Source: a candidate division WOR-3 bacterium (GTDB lineage Bacteria > Hydrothermota > Tepidihabitantia > Tepidihabitantales > JBDRVQ01). Taken from it: a DNA stretch of 57,244 nucleotides. A model generated the notes under the pieces. That model had not been told where the DNA came from, did not search any database, and saw nothing but the letters and a program-made list of their open reading frames with translations. The DNA lies in NCBI GenBank assembly GCA_039801905.1, contig JBDRVQ010000009.1, positions 1 to 57,244 of the forward strand, written 5' to 3'. Below are positions 19,516 to 28,862 of the stretch, piece by piece; the first letter of the stretch is position 1; the number at the start of each line of letters is the position of its first letter. Position numbers and translations under genes: made by a program.

Positions 19516-21652
19516 CTTTCCCCCGCAAATTGGTTTCTATCTTTACCGAATTTAATTCCTGAGGGGAGACCTCTCTGATTTCGCTTCTCTTCTTAATTAG
19601 GTCCTTCGGATCAATCCGCAGATTCTTTTCTGCCAAACGCTTTGCCCGAATCTCAAAAGGAATCTCTGGGTCGTTGGGGTCAGGATAGAGATTTTGGTCG
19701 GTGTAGCCAATTGGTTCTTTTTCCATTCTTAAATTCTCAAATCCCTTTCTTTTTGCCAAAACCCGATAGGCGAATGGCGCATTACTTCTTCCATTATTCA
19801 ATTCAACCACCCTAAATCCTCTCTCTCCCCTCTCCACATAGACACCTTGACAATTGCCGTAGAGTTGGACAAAGACCTCCATTGGGTTTTCTTCATCAAT
19901 GGTTACTGTCTCTAAGAAGAGGGGGTCTAATTGGATATAAGCCTCACCGTTAATCAGTTCTCCCCGGCCGATATCTTCAAACCAGACCTCAGGGGTTTCT
20001 AAGCAGTAGAGGGCAGTTGGGCCTTTTGAGGTTCTAACCAGTGCCGATTTTGTACCCGAGGCACCCAAATTGCCGGAGGCATAAACTCCAAATTGACCGG
20101 AAAGGAGATGGGCACCTAAAACACCAGCATAGGCGGAAGTGCTGCAGACCCCTAAGATGCCGTTATTCGCTTGAGAACGGCCATAAATTCCCGGAGAGGC
20201 GGTAGAGAATCCATAGACACCAACATTCTGCGCCCCACCAAAAACACCAAAGGCACCTGTGGTATAAATTGGACCTTCACCCCAAACTCCGGCATAACCA
20301 ATACCAGCCGATTCCGAAATCCCGATCATCCCGTCTGCGGTCTTTCCCAAAGCGAAGAGGCCAGTGGTACCGCTGAAAGTGCCGCCACCACCATTAGTAA
20401 AATAATAACCGGAACGGTTACTTCCCGCAGCCACTAAGGCGGTTCCTAAAGGATGGTGGTTAGCCGCATAATTGGCAAAGCCTCCTGATGCCTGGGCGCT
20501 ACAGATGGCTACCACGCCACTGCCGGTTATCCCTTTGACAAAAAGGCCTGTATTCCCAGTAAAGGTACCACCGCCACCATCTGCGAAGTAGAAGGCATTA
20601 AGACCATTTCCCGCGACCACGAGTCCAGTACCGGAGGCGTGCCGATTGAGGAAGATACCACCAAAGGCAGAAGAGGTGGAACAGACTCCTACTGTTCCGT
20701 GACTAAAACTCCCACCTTCACCGTAAATTCCCGGAACGCCACTGGTAGCGGAGACACCGTAAAATTGCTGTGCCCGACCCCTACCGGCAATCCAGAAATT
20801 TCCGGCTTGGGGGGAGAGGTTTTGATTTCGGATGTAGGCGGTATCGGTATAGGCGCGATTGAAAGAAAGCGTCACTTCCCCACTAGAACCACCGCCACTG
20901 AGCCCGGTTCCCGCATAAACTCCGGTAATATCACCCGCGGTGAAGTTTAACTTCTCTTGTCCAATCGTATTATTAGCGATATCGCTACCGGTAATACTCA
21001 AATCTAAAATCTTGGCGGAATTTATCGCATTGTCTGAGATCTCATCCGAAGTTAGGGGTGGAGTTAAAGGCCTCACCGCCGGGGTGAAAGATAGGTCTTC
21101 CATTAAAATTGTGCCGTTGAGAATCTTTCCGGTCGTTACCGCATTATCGGCAATCTCATTGTTGGCGATGGGTGGGGTGATTGGTCTTGTTAAAGGAGCA
21201 CTTTGGGCGTAATTGGCGCTATCCGCCCTTCTCGCGAGATAGGAATAAGCAGCACTCACTATCCTCACCCGGGGGGTCATTGGTGGATTGGGATTGACCT
21301 GCATCTCTAAATATAAGTTGCCATCAAGGGGTAAAGAAGTAATTGGGTTGACACTTCCCAAAAGGGTATGGAAGAGACCGGCTCGGGTTTGAATGGTTTG
21401 GGTTTCATTCCAGAAAGGACTACCCCCCGAGGGTACATTAAATAAACGGAAGGTGACAGAATAAGAGGAGTCCCGAACTGGATTGCCGATATTATCCGTA
21501 AGTTTACCCTGATAGTTTAAGAGGAGGGGAATAGAGATTTGGTCGGTCTCAGGAAGCGATGTCTCTATCTTTTCCGCACTCGGTAAAAGGTTATTATTTT
21601 GGGAAGCGAAAGTAAGAAAAGATAGAAAAAATAAAGAAAGATACCACTTCAT
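19508..21652 (-). CDS. Large secreted repeat protein, tail-fibre-like
   Basis: A 714-residue protein with a signal peptide. LNYQGKLTDNIGNPV near residue 48 opens an N-terminal domain often seen in predicted surface and cell-wall-associated proteins. The middle holds repeated ITGSDIANNTIG-like strands and then Gly/Ala-rich repeats of the form GVxGxSxxxGGGTFxGxTGLFxxG, like trimeric tail-fibre or adhesin stalks. The last 200 residues (ETPEVWFEDIGRGELING and onward) form a conserved-looking end domain. Probably a surface fibre; exact role unknown. It has its own promoter and GGAGG site. Confidence 0.75.
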   Translation of the reverse strand: MKWYLSLFFLSFLTFASQNNNLLPSAEKIETSLPETDQISIPLLLNYQGKLTDNIGNPVRDSSYSVTFRLFNVPSGGSPFWNETQTIQTRAGLFHTLLGSVNPITSLPLDGNLYLEMQVNPNPPMTPRVRIVSAAYSYLARRADSANYAQSAPLTRPITPPIANNEIADNAVTTGKILNGTILMEDLSFTPAVRPLTPPLTSDEISDNAINSAKILDLSITGSDIANNTIGQEKLNFTAGDITGVYAGTGLSGGGSSGEVTLSFNRAYTDTAYIRNQNLSPQAGNFWIAGRGRAQQFYGVSATSGVPGIYGEGGSFSHGTVGVCSTSSAFGGIFLNRHASGTGLVVAGNGLNAFYFADGGGGTFTGNTGLFVKGITGSGVVAICSAQASGGFANYAANHHPLGTALVAAGSNRSGYYFTNGGGGTFSGTTGLFALGKTADGMIGISESAGIGYAGVWGEGPIYTTGAFGVFGGAQNVGVYGFSTASPGIYGRSQANNGILGVCSTSAYAGVLGAHLLSGQFGVYASGNLGASGTKSALVRTSKGPTALYCLETPEVWFEDIGRGELINGEAYIQLDPLFLETVTIDEENPMEVFVQLYGNCQGVYVERGERGFRVVELNNGRSNAPFAYRVLAKRKGFENLRMEKEPIGYTDQNLYPDPNDPEIPFEIRAKRLAEKNLRIDPKDLIKKRSEIREVSPQELNSVKIETNLRGKDE

Positions 21653-21670
21653 GATTACCTCCGTATTTGG

Positions 21671-21699
21671 ATTATACGGGGAAATTATTAGGAAGTCAA
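21671..21699 (-). promoter_or_regulatory. Promoter of the tail-fibre-like gene
   Basis: Minus strand TTGACT (21694-21699), 17-base spacer, TATAAT (21671-21676), with GGAGG (21658-21662) before ATG 21652. Confidence 0.85.
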
Positions 21700-21708
21700 G
21701 TAAGCAAT

Positions 21709-22065
21709 TTATCTTCTCTTTATCATCTCCCAGACGCGGTCCATCTCTTGGAGGGTGGCATTTTTACTTATCTTTTTCTTCATCTCCCGAAACCTTTTTA
21801 AGAATTTCTGATTCGCTTTTCTCAAAGCGATTTTTGGGTTAATTCTTAAATGTCGGGAGAGGTTAATCAAAGAGAAGAGTAAATCGCCAAACTCTTCTTC
21901 TACCATTTTCTGGTCACCTTTTTTGATTGCCCTTTTTAACTCCCTGATCTCTTCTCTAATTTTTTTAAAGATCTCTTCCTTCTTCTGCCAATCAAAGCCA
22001 ATTCTTTTGGCGTTTTTTTGAATTTTTAATGCCTCCAAGAAAAAATCTCTATTCTTTGATTTCAC
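21709..22065 (-). CDS. MazG-like nucleotide pyrophosphohydrolase, single domain
   Basis: A 118-residue protein. KIREEIRELKRAI, then EEEFGDLLFSLINLSRHL, is the metal-binding E-x-x-E/D...E-x-x-D core of the all-alpha MazG family. ALRKANQKFLKRF matches the end of a MazG domain. It is less than half the length of E. coli MazG, so it has one domain. It would hydrolyse nucleoside triphosphates to monophosphates, clearing damaged or surplus nucleotides. It overlaps the CofE-like gene by 17 bases. Confidence 0.85.
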   Translation of the reverse strand: MKSKNRDFFLEALKIQKNAKRIGFDWQKKEEIFKKIREEIRELKRAIKKGDQKMVEEEFGDLLFSLINLSRHLRINPKIALRKANQKFLKRFREMKKKISKNATLQEMDRVWEMIKRR

Positions 22066-22732
22066 GGACGATGATGATGGGAGTTAAATTATCTCCCTGA
22101 CCCGCGGGATTGTCGCGCATAATCTCTTCTAAGAGTTTTTTCGGAACACCGGAGGAAGCGCCGACGACCCAACTCCCACCGATGTCGTTCACATCCATAA
22201 TCGCGCATTCGCAACCGGTCACTTCCTTTATCTTTTGGCTCACCCTCTCTGGTTCCTTTGGTCCCATAATTACGCACTCGTAATATTCTTTCACCCCGGA
22301 GGTGTGGGGGGCATCAATCATTGCCGCCTGTTTCCCGGCGATGCGGTAGAAATCCCCCCGGCGTCCTAAGAGTTTGGTGAGGGCGGAGATGAAGGAGGCA
22401 AAAAGGATTCTTATCTCACCAACCTCCCGAATGGCGCATTCCATACTGTAAGGATTTCTGAGACCAACCCCATAAGGAACCTTTCGCACAAACCGCCAGA
22501 GGAGACGGGCTAAAAACCTGGGCTTTAACCTTGCGGTGGGGATTGCCCTCCCTTGGGTAATCGCCACCGCACTTTCCGAGATGGTGATGATGTCATTGGG
22601 TTTTAATATCTGGGAGGTGTATCTCTTCACCACCTCCGCTATATCATCCTTTTCGGAGAGGATATGGGTTTTGATTGGGATTCTTAAGAATCTCTTACCC
22701 GAGACTTCCCTTACCGGTTCAAATTTTTTCAT
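22049..22732 (-). CDS. CofE-like (F420-0:gamma-glutamyl ligase family) protein
   Basis: A 227-residue protein. IPIKTHILSEKDDI near the N-terminus, PNDIITISESAVAITQGR near residue 45 and the end region CAIMDVNDIGG resemble the coenzyme F420 gamma-glutamyl ligase family. That enzyme adds glutamates to F420, but a broader set of bacterial homologues has no known link to F420, and no other F420 gene is visible here. Function is therefore left open. It overlaps the ABC exporter gene by 14 bases and MazG by 17. Confidence 0.72.
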   Translation of the reverse strand: MKKFEPVREVSGKRFLRIPIKTHILSEKDDIAEVVKRYTSQILKPNDIITISESAVAITQGRAIPTARLKPRFLARLLWRFVRKVPYGVGLRNPYSMECAIREVGEIRILFASFISALTKLLGRRGDFYRIAGKQAAMIDAPHTSGVKEYYECVIMGPKEPERVSQKIKEVTGCECAIMDVNDIGGSWVVGASSGVPKKLLEEIMRDNPAGQGDNLTPIIIVREIKE

Positions 22733-24452
22733 CCCTCTCCAACTCTTCTTTCAGTAATTGCCTCTCATAGAGTTGCCAGTAGAGTCCTTTCCGGTTCAAA
22801 AGTTCTTCCGGATTCCCTTCCTCCACTATTTTTCCATCGGATAGAACATAGACGAAATCGCAGAGGCTGAGTAAGGATAACCGGTGGCTAATGATGATGA
22901 CACTTTTCACCTCTTTTAAGATGTTGGCGACGATTCTCTTCTCAATCTCCGCATCTAAGGAAGCGGTGGCATCATCCAGAATTAAAATTTTGGGGGAGGT
23001 TAATAAAGCCCGGGCAATTGCCACCCTTTCCCTCTGTCCCCCGGAAAGTTTTATTCCCCTTTCTCCAATTAAAGAGTCAATCCCTTCGGGCAGCGTTTTT
23101 ATCTCTTCCTTTAAGCCGGAGAGGTTAATCACCTTCTCTAAGTTTTCCCGATATTCCTCCCGGCCAAAGAGGATATTATTTCTGATGGTTTCGGAAAAGA
23201 GAGAGGCTTCTTGGGGGCAATAGCCGAAGAATTGGCGAAAAGATTTTAGGTGAAGTTCTTTCAAGGGTAAAATCCCTTTTTCGGTTATCACCCGAATCTC
23301 TCCGCTCGTCGGTTCTAAGAGTCTTAAAATTAATTTGACGATGGTGGTTTTACCACAGCCAATTGGTCCGGCGATGCCAATCTTTTCCCCTTCCTTTATT
23401 GTCAGATTGAGATCCGTTAAAACCATCTTCCCATCATAGGCGAAATTTACCCGATCAAAGATAATTCCTCTAAGAGAAGATACTCTCTCTTCTCCTTTTC
23501 TCTCTATCTCTTCTGGAAAGAGGGCTAACTCGTGAATCCTTTTTCCGGCAACCTTCCCCCTTCGGTAGGCGACGAAGAAGTTACCCAAGTCCCAGAAGGG
23601 TTGGATGAGTAAAACGATATAAGCCATAAAGGCGACAAATTCCCCTAAGGTCAATTTCCCCTTTATCACCCAGATGCCACCAAAGAGGAGGATTAATAGG
23701 ATGGCAATCTCCGCGTTGCTCCGAAAGACAATCCCCACTTTCACTTCCGATTTGATGAATTCCACGGCCCGGGAGATTCTCTCTTTTAAGAGGGGAGAGA
23801 ATTTTTCCCCGGTGCTTTTTTCCCGGAGAAAAGCCTTTAAGAGTTTTATTCCGGCAAGGGAAGACTCAATGTAGTTACAGACCGCCGAGATCCTCTCCCG
23901 CCATCTCTGATAGGTGCGGTGGACCAGATTGCCAAATTTTGACCAGAAGAGAGCGGCGCTGGCTAAAGGGAGGAGGGAGAGAAGGGTGAGGAGGGGGTTA
24001 ATCTTGATAAGAATGATGAGGGCGATGGTCAAGGTGAGAAGACCTTCAATCGGTCGGAAAATTCCCGAACAACTGAACCAGGATAAATCGTTTAAGTCGT
24101 GGTCCAGCCTTTCCATCACATCTCCCGGGGGGAATTGATTTAAGAATTTATGTCCCTTTTTCAGAATTGCGGAGAATACCTCGGTCCGGCAGAGCCAACC
24201 AAACTTTTCATTAGTCCTTCCCCGTAAAAAAGGTAAGAGGGTAGTAAGGAAGGAGCGACCGAGACCGAGGAGAAAGAGCAAGGCGACATATTGCAAAATC
24301 CTCTCCCGGGAGAAATTCTTTTGGATACCATCAACAATCATCTTTAAGAGATAAGGAAAGGAAAGGTTGGCAGTAGTGGCGAGAATGGTTAAGAGAATTA
24401 AAAAGCCAAGCCAAAGTTTATTCTTCTTCCAGAAATCAATCACCAATTTCAT
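22719..24452 (-). CDS. ABC exporter half-transporter with degenerate Walker B
   Basis: A 577-residue fusion of a six-helix membrane domain and an ATPase. Walker A GPIGCGKTT, signature LSGGQRERVAIARAL and switch His in IISHRL are canonical. The Walker B region reads ILILDDATASLD, where Asp replaces the catalytic Glu. The partner encoded just upstream has the opposite pattern, so the two should form a heterodimer with one active and one degenerate ATP site, as in TM287/288 and BmrCD exporters. It overlaps its partner by four bases. Substrate unknown; drugs or lipids are typical. Confidence 0.9.
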   Translation of the reverse strand: MKLVIDFWKKNKLWLGFLILLTILATTANLSFPYLLKMIVDGIQKNFSRERILQYVALLFLLGLGRSFLTTLLPFLRGRTNEKFGWLCRTEVFSAILKKGHKFLNQFPPGDVMERLDHDLNDLSWFSCSGIFRPIEGLLTLTIALIILIKINPLLTLLSLLPLASAALFWSKFGNLVHRTYQRWRERISAVCNYIESSLAGIKLLKAFLREKSTGEKFSPLLKERISRAVEFIKSEVKVGIVFRSNAEIAILLILLFGGIWVIKGKLTLGEFVAFMAYIVLLIQPFWDLGNFFVAYRRGKVAGKRIHELALFPEEIERKGEERVSSLRGIIFDRVNFAYDGKMVLTDLNLTIKEGEKIGIAGPIGCGKTTIVKLILRLLEPTSGEIRVITEKGILPLKELHLKSFRQFFGYCPQEASLFSETIRNNILFGREEYRENLEKVINLSGLKEEIKTLPEGIDSLIGERGIKLSGGQRERVAIARALLTSPKILILDDATASLDAEIEKRIVANILKEVKSVIIISHRLSLLSLCDFVYVLSDGKIVEEGNPEELLNRKGLYWQLYERQLLKEELERDEKI

Positions 24453-26239
24453 ACTCCCACCTCAACAAACTGCAACCGGTAGAGTTTATAGTAGAGTCCT
24501 CTCTTTTGGAGCAGTTCCTCGTGATTTCCCTCTTCGGCAATCCTCCCTTTATGGAGGAAGATAATCCGGTCGCACATCTGGATGGTCGCTAAGCGATGAG
24601 CGATGATAATAGCAGTCCTCCCTTGCAAAATCTCTTTTAAGCCTTCCTGTAAGAGCCGCTCAGTTTCCGGATCAACCGAGGAGGTGGCTTCATCAAGAAT
24701 GAGAATTGGGGGGTTAAAGATTAAAGCCCGGGCAAAGGAGAGGAGTTGTCTTTCGCCAAGTGAAAGGTTTATCCCCCGCTCAATCAAGTTCGTCTTGTAA
24801 CCTTCGGGAAAAGAAAGAATCCTTTCGTGAATTTTTAGTCTCTTGGTAGCCCCGATCACTTCCTCTTCCTTAATTCTCTCGTCAAAGAGGCGAAGGTTAT
24901 CTAAGATTGAACCAGGGAAGAGAATGATATCCTGGGGAACGAGACCAAAAAATTTTCGCCATTCCCTAATGGGGAAGTCCTTCCTTTCGTAGGGACCGAG
25001 ATAAATCTCCCCGCTCTTTGGTTCGTAAAAACGGAGAAGGAGGGAGATGAGGGAGGTCTTACCGCTCCCGGTCTCACCCACCAAGGCGACCTTTTCCCCC
25101 TCTCCGATGGTGAGATTAATCTCTTTCAGGACGAGATTATCCCCTTCATAAGAGAAGTTGACATTCTTCAAGATGAGGGGGTAAGAGGTTGGGGAGAGTT
25201 TCTTCTCTCCTTTCTCCAGACCTTCTCCTTTTAAGGAGAGGATTTCGTAAATCCTTTCGGCACTGGCTAAGGAGCGTTGGATGACATTCAATTGGTCGGA
25301 AAGTCCTCTTAAAGGGGCGAAGAGCCGGATGATATAATTAAAGAAGAGAAAGAGGGTGCCGATGGTCATTTCTCCCTTTAATGCCCAGAGGGAACCGATA
25401 CCTAAAATTAAAACCATCGCCAAGACTTCTCCGAAGTCAACTAAAAACCAGATGCGATACCATAAACCCATCCCTTCCACCTCCTTTTTATACTTCTCCC
25501 GGTTCAGGTTATCCGCCTTCTGGGTGGCATATCCTTCCCGATTAAAAGCCTGAACTACGGAAAGGGCGTTAAGATTTTCATTTAAGAAGTTATTAATCTC
25601 CGCCACCTTCTTCCTTATATCAAGGAAAACTGGTCGGACCTTTTTCTGAAACCAATAGAAGGCATAAGAGAAAGGGGGAAGGAGGATAAAAATTAAGAGG
25701 TATAGTTTATAGTTAATCTTAATCATTACCGCGCTCATTCCCAAAAGCATCACGAAATCCGTCACTAAGGTGGCACCGGTGACGGTGAAGAGCATCTTTA
25801 AGGACTCGGTATCCGATTCAATCCGGGTTAAGAGTTTTCCGGTTGGGTTCTGGTCAAAAAAGGAAAGGGGAAGGGAGAGGATGTGGGTGAAAAGGTCCTT
25901 TTTCACATCCGCAGTCGCCTTCTCACCGACAGTGGCAAGTTGAATCTGTTGGTAATAGGAGACAAAAAAGGCAAAAAAGGAAAGGAAGAGGTAGAAGGTT
26001 GCGGTATGGATAAGACCCCGGATATCGCCATTTTTAATAGAGACATCAATCGCCCGCCGCAAAAGAATGGGACCAACCAGAGAGAGGAGGGTGGAGAAGA
26101 GGAGAAGACTTCCCCCCAGAATTATCCTACTCCGGTATTTGAGGAAATAGGGTAAAAGGAAACGGAAGAGTTTACTCGTTTTCACCTTCTTTTTCCGAAC
26201 CTCTTCCGCCGCGTATAAACCTTCTTCTCCGTAGAACAT
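24449..26239 (-). CDS. ABC exporter half-transporter with degenerate signature motif
   Basis: A 596-residue partner of the previous protein. Walker A GETGSGKTS and Walker B ILILDEATSSVD keep the catalytic Glu, but the signature reads LSLGERQLLSFARAL instead of LSGGQ. In a heterodimer this Walker B would face the partner's intact LSGGQ, making one consensus site. The N-terminal 30 residues are charged, then six membrane segments follow. First gene of the operon that continues to CofE-like and MazG. Upstream lies element B. Confidence 0.9.
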   Translation of the reverse strand: MFYGEEGLYAAEEVRKKKVKTSKLFRFLLPYFLKYRSRIILGGSLLLFSTLLSLVGPILLRRAIDVSIKNGDIRGLIHTATFYLFLSFFAFFVSYYQQIQLATVGEKATADVKKDLFTHILSLPLSFFDQNPTGKLLTRIESDTESLKMLFTVTGATLVTDFVMLLGMSAVMIKINYKLYLLIFILLPPFSYAFYWFQKKVRPVFLDIRKKVAEINNFLNENLNALSVVQAFNREGYATQKADNLNREKYKKEVEGMGLWYRIWFLVDFGEVLAMVLILGIGSLWALKGEMTIGTLFLFFNYIIRLFAPLRGLSDQLNVIQRSLASAERIYEILSLKGEGLEKGEKKLSPTSYPLILKNVNFSYEGDNLVLKEINLTIGEGEKVALVGETGSGKTSLISLLLRFYEPKSGEIYLGPYERKDFPIREWRKFFGLVPQDIILFPGSILDNLRLFDERIKEEEVIGATKRLKIHERILSFPEGYKTNLIERGINLSLGERQLLSFARALIFNPPILILDEATSSVDPETERLLQEGLKEILQGRTAIIIAHRLATIQMCDRIIFLHKGRIAEEGNHEELLQKRGLYYKLYRLQFVEVGV

Positions 26240-26252
26240 CTCTCCATCTTAA

Positions 26253-26553
26253 TCAAAAACTGGAAAGTTTCAATGCCCGCCTACTAATCTCACCATTAAA
26301 AATCCCTTCCCAAATTACTTTCCCTTTTAAACCCCTCTTTATCCCCCCAGTTAAACATCCAATTATCTTCCCGATTGGAATAAGAATTAGGCTTTCCATT
26401 ACCTCCTTTATGAAACCTCCCTTTAAGCCCCTCCTTAGAGCCAAGATTAGACTACAAGTTAAACCTTCCTTTATCCCAAAGGTTAGACCTTCTATTATAA
26501 CTATTGTTAGACTTTTTATTAAATCTCCGATACCATCCCCTATACTGCCCCCC
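26253..26553 (-). repeat. Dispersed repeat element B
   Basis: Head at about 26525-26553 on the minus strand, containing AGGGGATGGTATCGG as in elements A and D, with GGGGGGCAGTAT in place of the usual GGGGTGTAGCATAC. The body runs to about 26253 as degenerate 12-base units. One frame (ATG 26555) stays open for 100 codons with the (G/S)-L-I-x pattern. I see no ribosome site, and the same frame in element D has a stop, so I treat it as repeat DNA. It lies just ahead of the ABC exporter operon. Confidence 0.7.
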
Positions 26554-26641
26554 ATTTTTCAGGAAAAATCAAATAAATTATTGTAAATCAATAATTTATA
26601 AGAAAGAAAGGGCGTTAAAAAAGATTACCCTCATTAAACTT
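26554..26641. other. AT-rich spacer with a perfect 9-bp hairpin
   Basis: AAATTATTG (26575-26583) and CAATAATTT (26589-26597) form a perfect inverted repeat with a five-base loop. There is no T-run and GC is low, so it is not a typical terminator. It separates element B from the stop of lpxH and could be the end of a mobile element or a protein site. Confidence 0.4.
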
Positions 26642-27349
26642 TTAACCCTCCCACTTTTCCAATTTCACCCCTTCCTTATCATCTAAAACCCCATAGGTGA
26701 AATGGAAAAGCCAATCACCAGGATTTAGGTAATAGCCATCCCCAATCTTTTCTAAGGAGGGTGTATGGATATGGCCAAGTCCCACCAAGAAAAATCCTTC
26801 TCTTATCTTCTCTTCGGCAAATTTAAGAAACTTCTTTTCTAAGTGCTTCACCCAGGCTGTACCCCCGGAAATGCCGATGAAGTTCCTTGCCAGAGGTATC
26901 CCAAGATTAGGATGGAGAAGGGAGAAGAGAAAACGGGAGATGGGGAAGCGGTAGGCAAACCGGGAAAAATTAGTTAAGAGGGAATCATCAAGAAAATCAC
27001 CGTGGATTAAAAAGACCGGTTTCTCAAAGAGAAGAATCTCCATCTCCCTTGCCACAACTACCCCCAAGCCGGAAAAAAACCTACCCGCTGTCCAGTCGTG
27101 ATTGCCGGGGAGGTAATAAATCTTCACCCCTTGGGCAATCAATTCCCTAATCCGAAAGAAAAATTCTAAGTTATCCTTCGGGATTACTGTTTTATATTCC
27201 CACCAGAAGTCAAAGAGGTCGCCGAGGATGAAAAGGGATGAGGCATCTCTCTTTATGAACTCTAAAAAGGAGAGGATTTTCTTCTCCCGCTCTTCTTTCC
27301 CTTTCCTCCCCAAATGGACATCGGAGATGAAGTAATGCTTTCTATTCAC
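26642..27349 (-). CDS. lpxH: UDP-2,3-diacylglucosamine pyrophosphohydrolase, LpxH-like
   Basis: A 235-residue calcineurin-like metallophosphoesterase. The five motifs are in order: ISDVHLGRK (residue 8), LGDLFDFWWE (42), YLPGNHDW, LIHGDFLDDS and GLGHIHTP. The FDFWWE and HGDFLDD forms are typical of LpxH, which makes lipid X in lipid A synthesis at the inner membrane. This supports a cell with lipopolysaccharide, although no other lpx gene is in the window. It overlaps the upstream kinase gene by eight bases and ends the five-gene envelope operon. Confidence 0.85.
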   Translation of the reverse strand: MNRKHYFISDVHLGRKGKEEREKKILSFLEFIKRDASSLFILGDLFDFWWEYKTVIPKDNLEFFFRIRELIAQGVKIYYLPGNHDWTAGRFFSGLGVVVAREMEILLFEKPVFLIHGDFLDDSLLTNFSRFAYRFPISRFLFSLLHPNLGIPLARNFIGISGGTAWVKHLEKKFLKFAEEKIREGFFLVGLGHIHTPSLEKIGDGYYLNPGDWLFHFTYGVLDDKEGVKLEKWEG

Positions 27350-28862
27350 AATTTTTAATCCGGGATAAAATCTTTCTGATATTCTCTCTCAATTTCCTTT
27401 TTGTATTAAGAAAGATTGGTTTTAAGGAGGCAAGGGATTGATAGGCTTTTACCATTTTCAAATAAATCTCCGGATGGGCATCGGAATATTTTCTTTCCCT
27501 TCTTAGGCGTTTTAAGATTAACCTTTTCGGTGCCCGAGAGAGAAGCCAAAAGATTGAAGAAGAACCAATCTCTTTCCTTAATAAATCCCGGTAATAAGGG
27601 TTGGAAAATGTCCCATCTAAAAAGACACTTCTCTTCTGGAGATAATATTCTTTTGCCCTCTTTATCAACTCTTCATAGGTCTTTTGGGTAATCTCTTTTT
27701 GGTAGATCCCTTTGCCGAAAGGGGCCGGGAGGTGCTCTTCTATCGGCAGATTTAATAAATCCTTTCTTAGAATATCAGTAGAAAGGAGAATCCCCTCTTC
27801 CCTTTTTCTTATTTCTTCTGCTAAGGTTGTCTTGCCCGAAGCCGGGGGACCAAAAAAGACCAAGACCTTTGGCTTCTTAAATAAAGATAAGGTATACCTT
27901 TCGCTTTCGCGAAAATATCTCCGGGCAAGATTTCTTATTTTTAACCTCTCCCCTTTGCCAATCCCTTTCTCTTTTAACCGAAAACTTATCACCTTTCCCC
28001 GGACATAGGCGCGATAGGCTTTATAAAAGGTGAGAAGGCGCAAGAGGCTAAAATCCTTAGTCAGTTGGAGATAATGGTCTAAGAAATAGTCAGCCAGATG
28101 GTGAGAGTTAGCAAACTCCAAATCCATTAAGAAGAAGGCCACTTCCGAAGCGGTATCGGAACAAGAGAATCGGGGGTTGAACTCAATACAGTCAAAGATA
28201 TAGGGTTTATCTAAAAGGAAGATGTTTTGGGAATGGAGGTCGCCATGGCAAAACTTTATCTTCTTCTCTCTTATCCTCTGGGCAAAGAGCTCTTTGTTCT
28301 CTTCCATAAAAGAATAGATTTTCCTTTTAATCTCTTCGTATCTTTTCCGGGAGATTGTCTTGCCAACAAAATTTTCTGTCTGGTTGAAGTTTTCTTCCCA
28401 ATTGTATCTAATTATATCCAAACGGCCGTATCGCTCACTATTTTTGGTTTGGGATAACCCGTTGTGGAAATTAGCAACGATTTGGGCAATCTCCTTCACT
28501 TGGGAGAAATTTACCTTCTTTCTCTTTAATAGAGAAGTCATAAGTGCCTCTTGGGGTAACTCCTTCATCTTCACCGCATAGTCAATAACCGCAGGAGAAT
28601 TTATCTCGGTGAAGCGATAATTTTTATCAATCCCCAATACCCCAAGGTAAATCTCCGGGGCAAGCCGCCGATTCAACTTCAATTCCGCCAAACAGTATCT
28701 CTTCCTCTTCTCTCTTGTCGTATAGTCTAAAAAACCGAAGTCAACCGGTTTTTTAATCTTATAGGCAAACTCTCCCGTTAAAATTACCCAGGAGGTATGG
28801 GTCTCACAGACCTTTTTTGCTCGGAGGTTTTGGGCAAGGGTTTCAATCTCTTCTTTGGTCAT
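27342..28862 (-). CDS. Aminoglycoside-phosphotransferase-like / P-loop kinase fusion
   Basis: A protein of about 506 residues with two kinase domains. The N-terminal half is an APH-type fold: FAYKIKKPVDFGFLD near residue 40 and the catalytic loop FCHGDLHSQNIFL, then IFDCIEFNP. The C-terminal part has a P-loop FFGPPASGKTT near residue 340, like small-molecule kinases of the AAA_33/zeta type. This fusion recurs in bacteria without an assigned substrate; antibiotic resistance should not be assumed. I start at ATG 28862, which overlaps the preceding stop as TGATG; the ATG at 28886 would overlap by 25 bases. Confidence 0.85.
   Translation of the reverse strand: MTKEEIETLAQNLRAKKVCETHTSWVILTGEFAYKIKKPVDFGFLDYTTREKRKRYCLAELKLNRRLAPEIYLGVLGIDKNYRFTEINSPAVIDYAVKMKELPQEALMTSLLKRKKVNFSQVKEIAQIVANFHNGLSQTKNSERYGRLDIIRYNWEENFNQTENFVGKTISRKRYEEIKRKIYSFMEENKELFAQRIREKKIKFCHGDLHSQNIFLLDKPYIFDCIEFNPRFSCSDTASEVAFFLMDLEFANSHHLADYFLDHYLQLTKDFSLLRLLTFYKAYRAYVRGKVISFRLKEKGIGKGERLKIRNLARRYFRESERYTLSLFKKPKVLVFFGPPASGKTTLAEEIRKREEGILLSTDILRKDLLNLPIEEHLPAPFGKGIYQKEITQKTYEELIKRAKEYYLQKRSVFLDGTFSNPYYRDLLRKEIGSSSIFWLLSRAPKRLILKRLRRERKYSDAHPEIYLKMVKAYQSLASLKPIFLNTKRKLRENIRKILSRIKNCE

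Noticed and set aside
26253-26555. 100-residue frame in element B
   Set aside because: It follows the repeat body exactly, has no Shine-Dalgarno site, and its composition reflects only the repeat.
27342-28862. Antibiotic resistance gene
   Set aside because: The APH fold is shared by many sugar and choline kinases, and the fusion with a P-loop kinase in an envelope operon does not indicate resistance.
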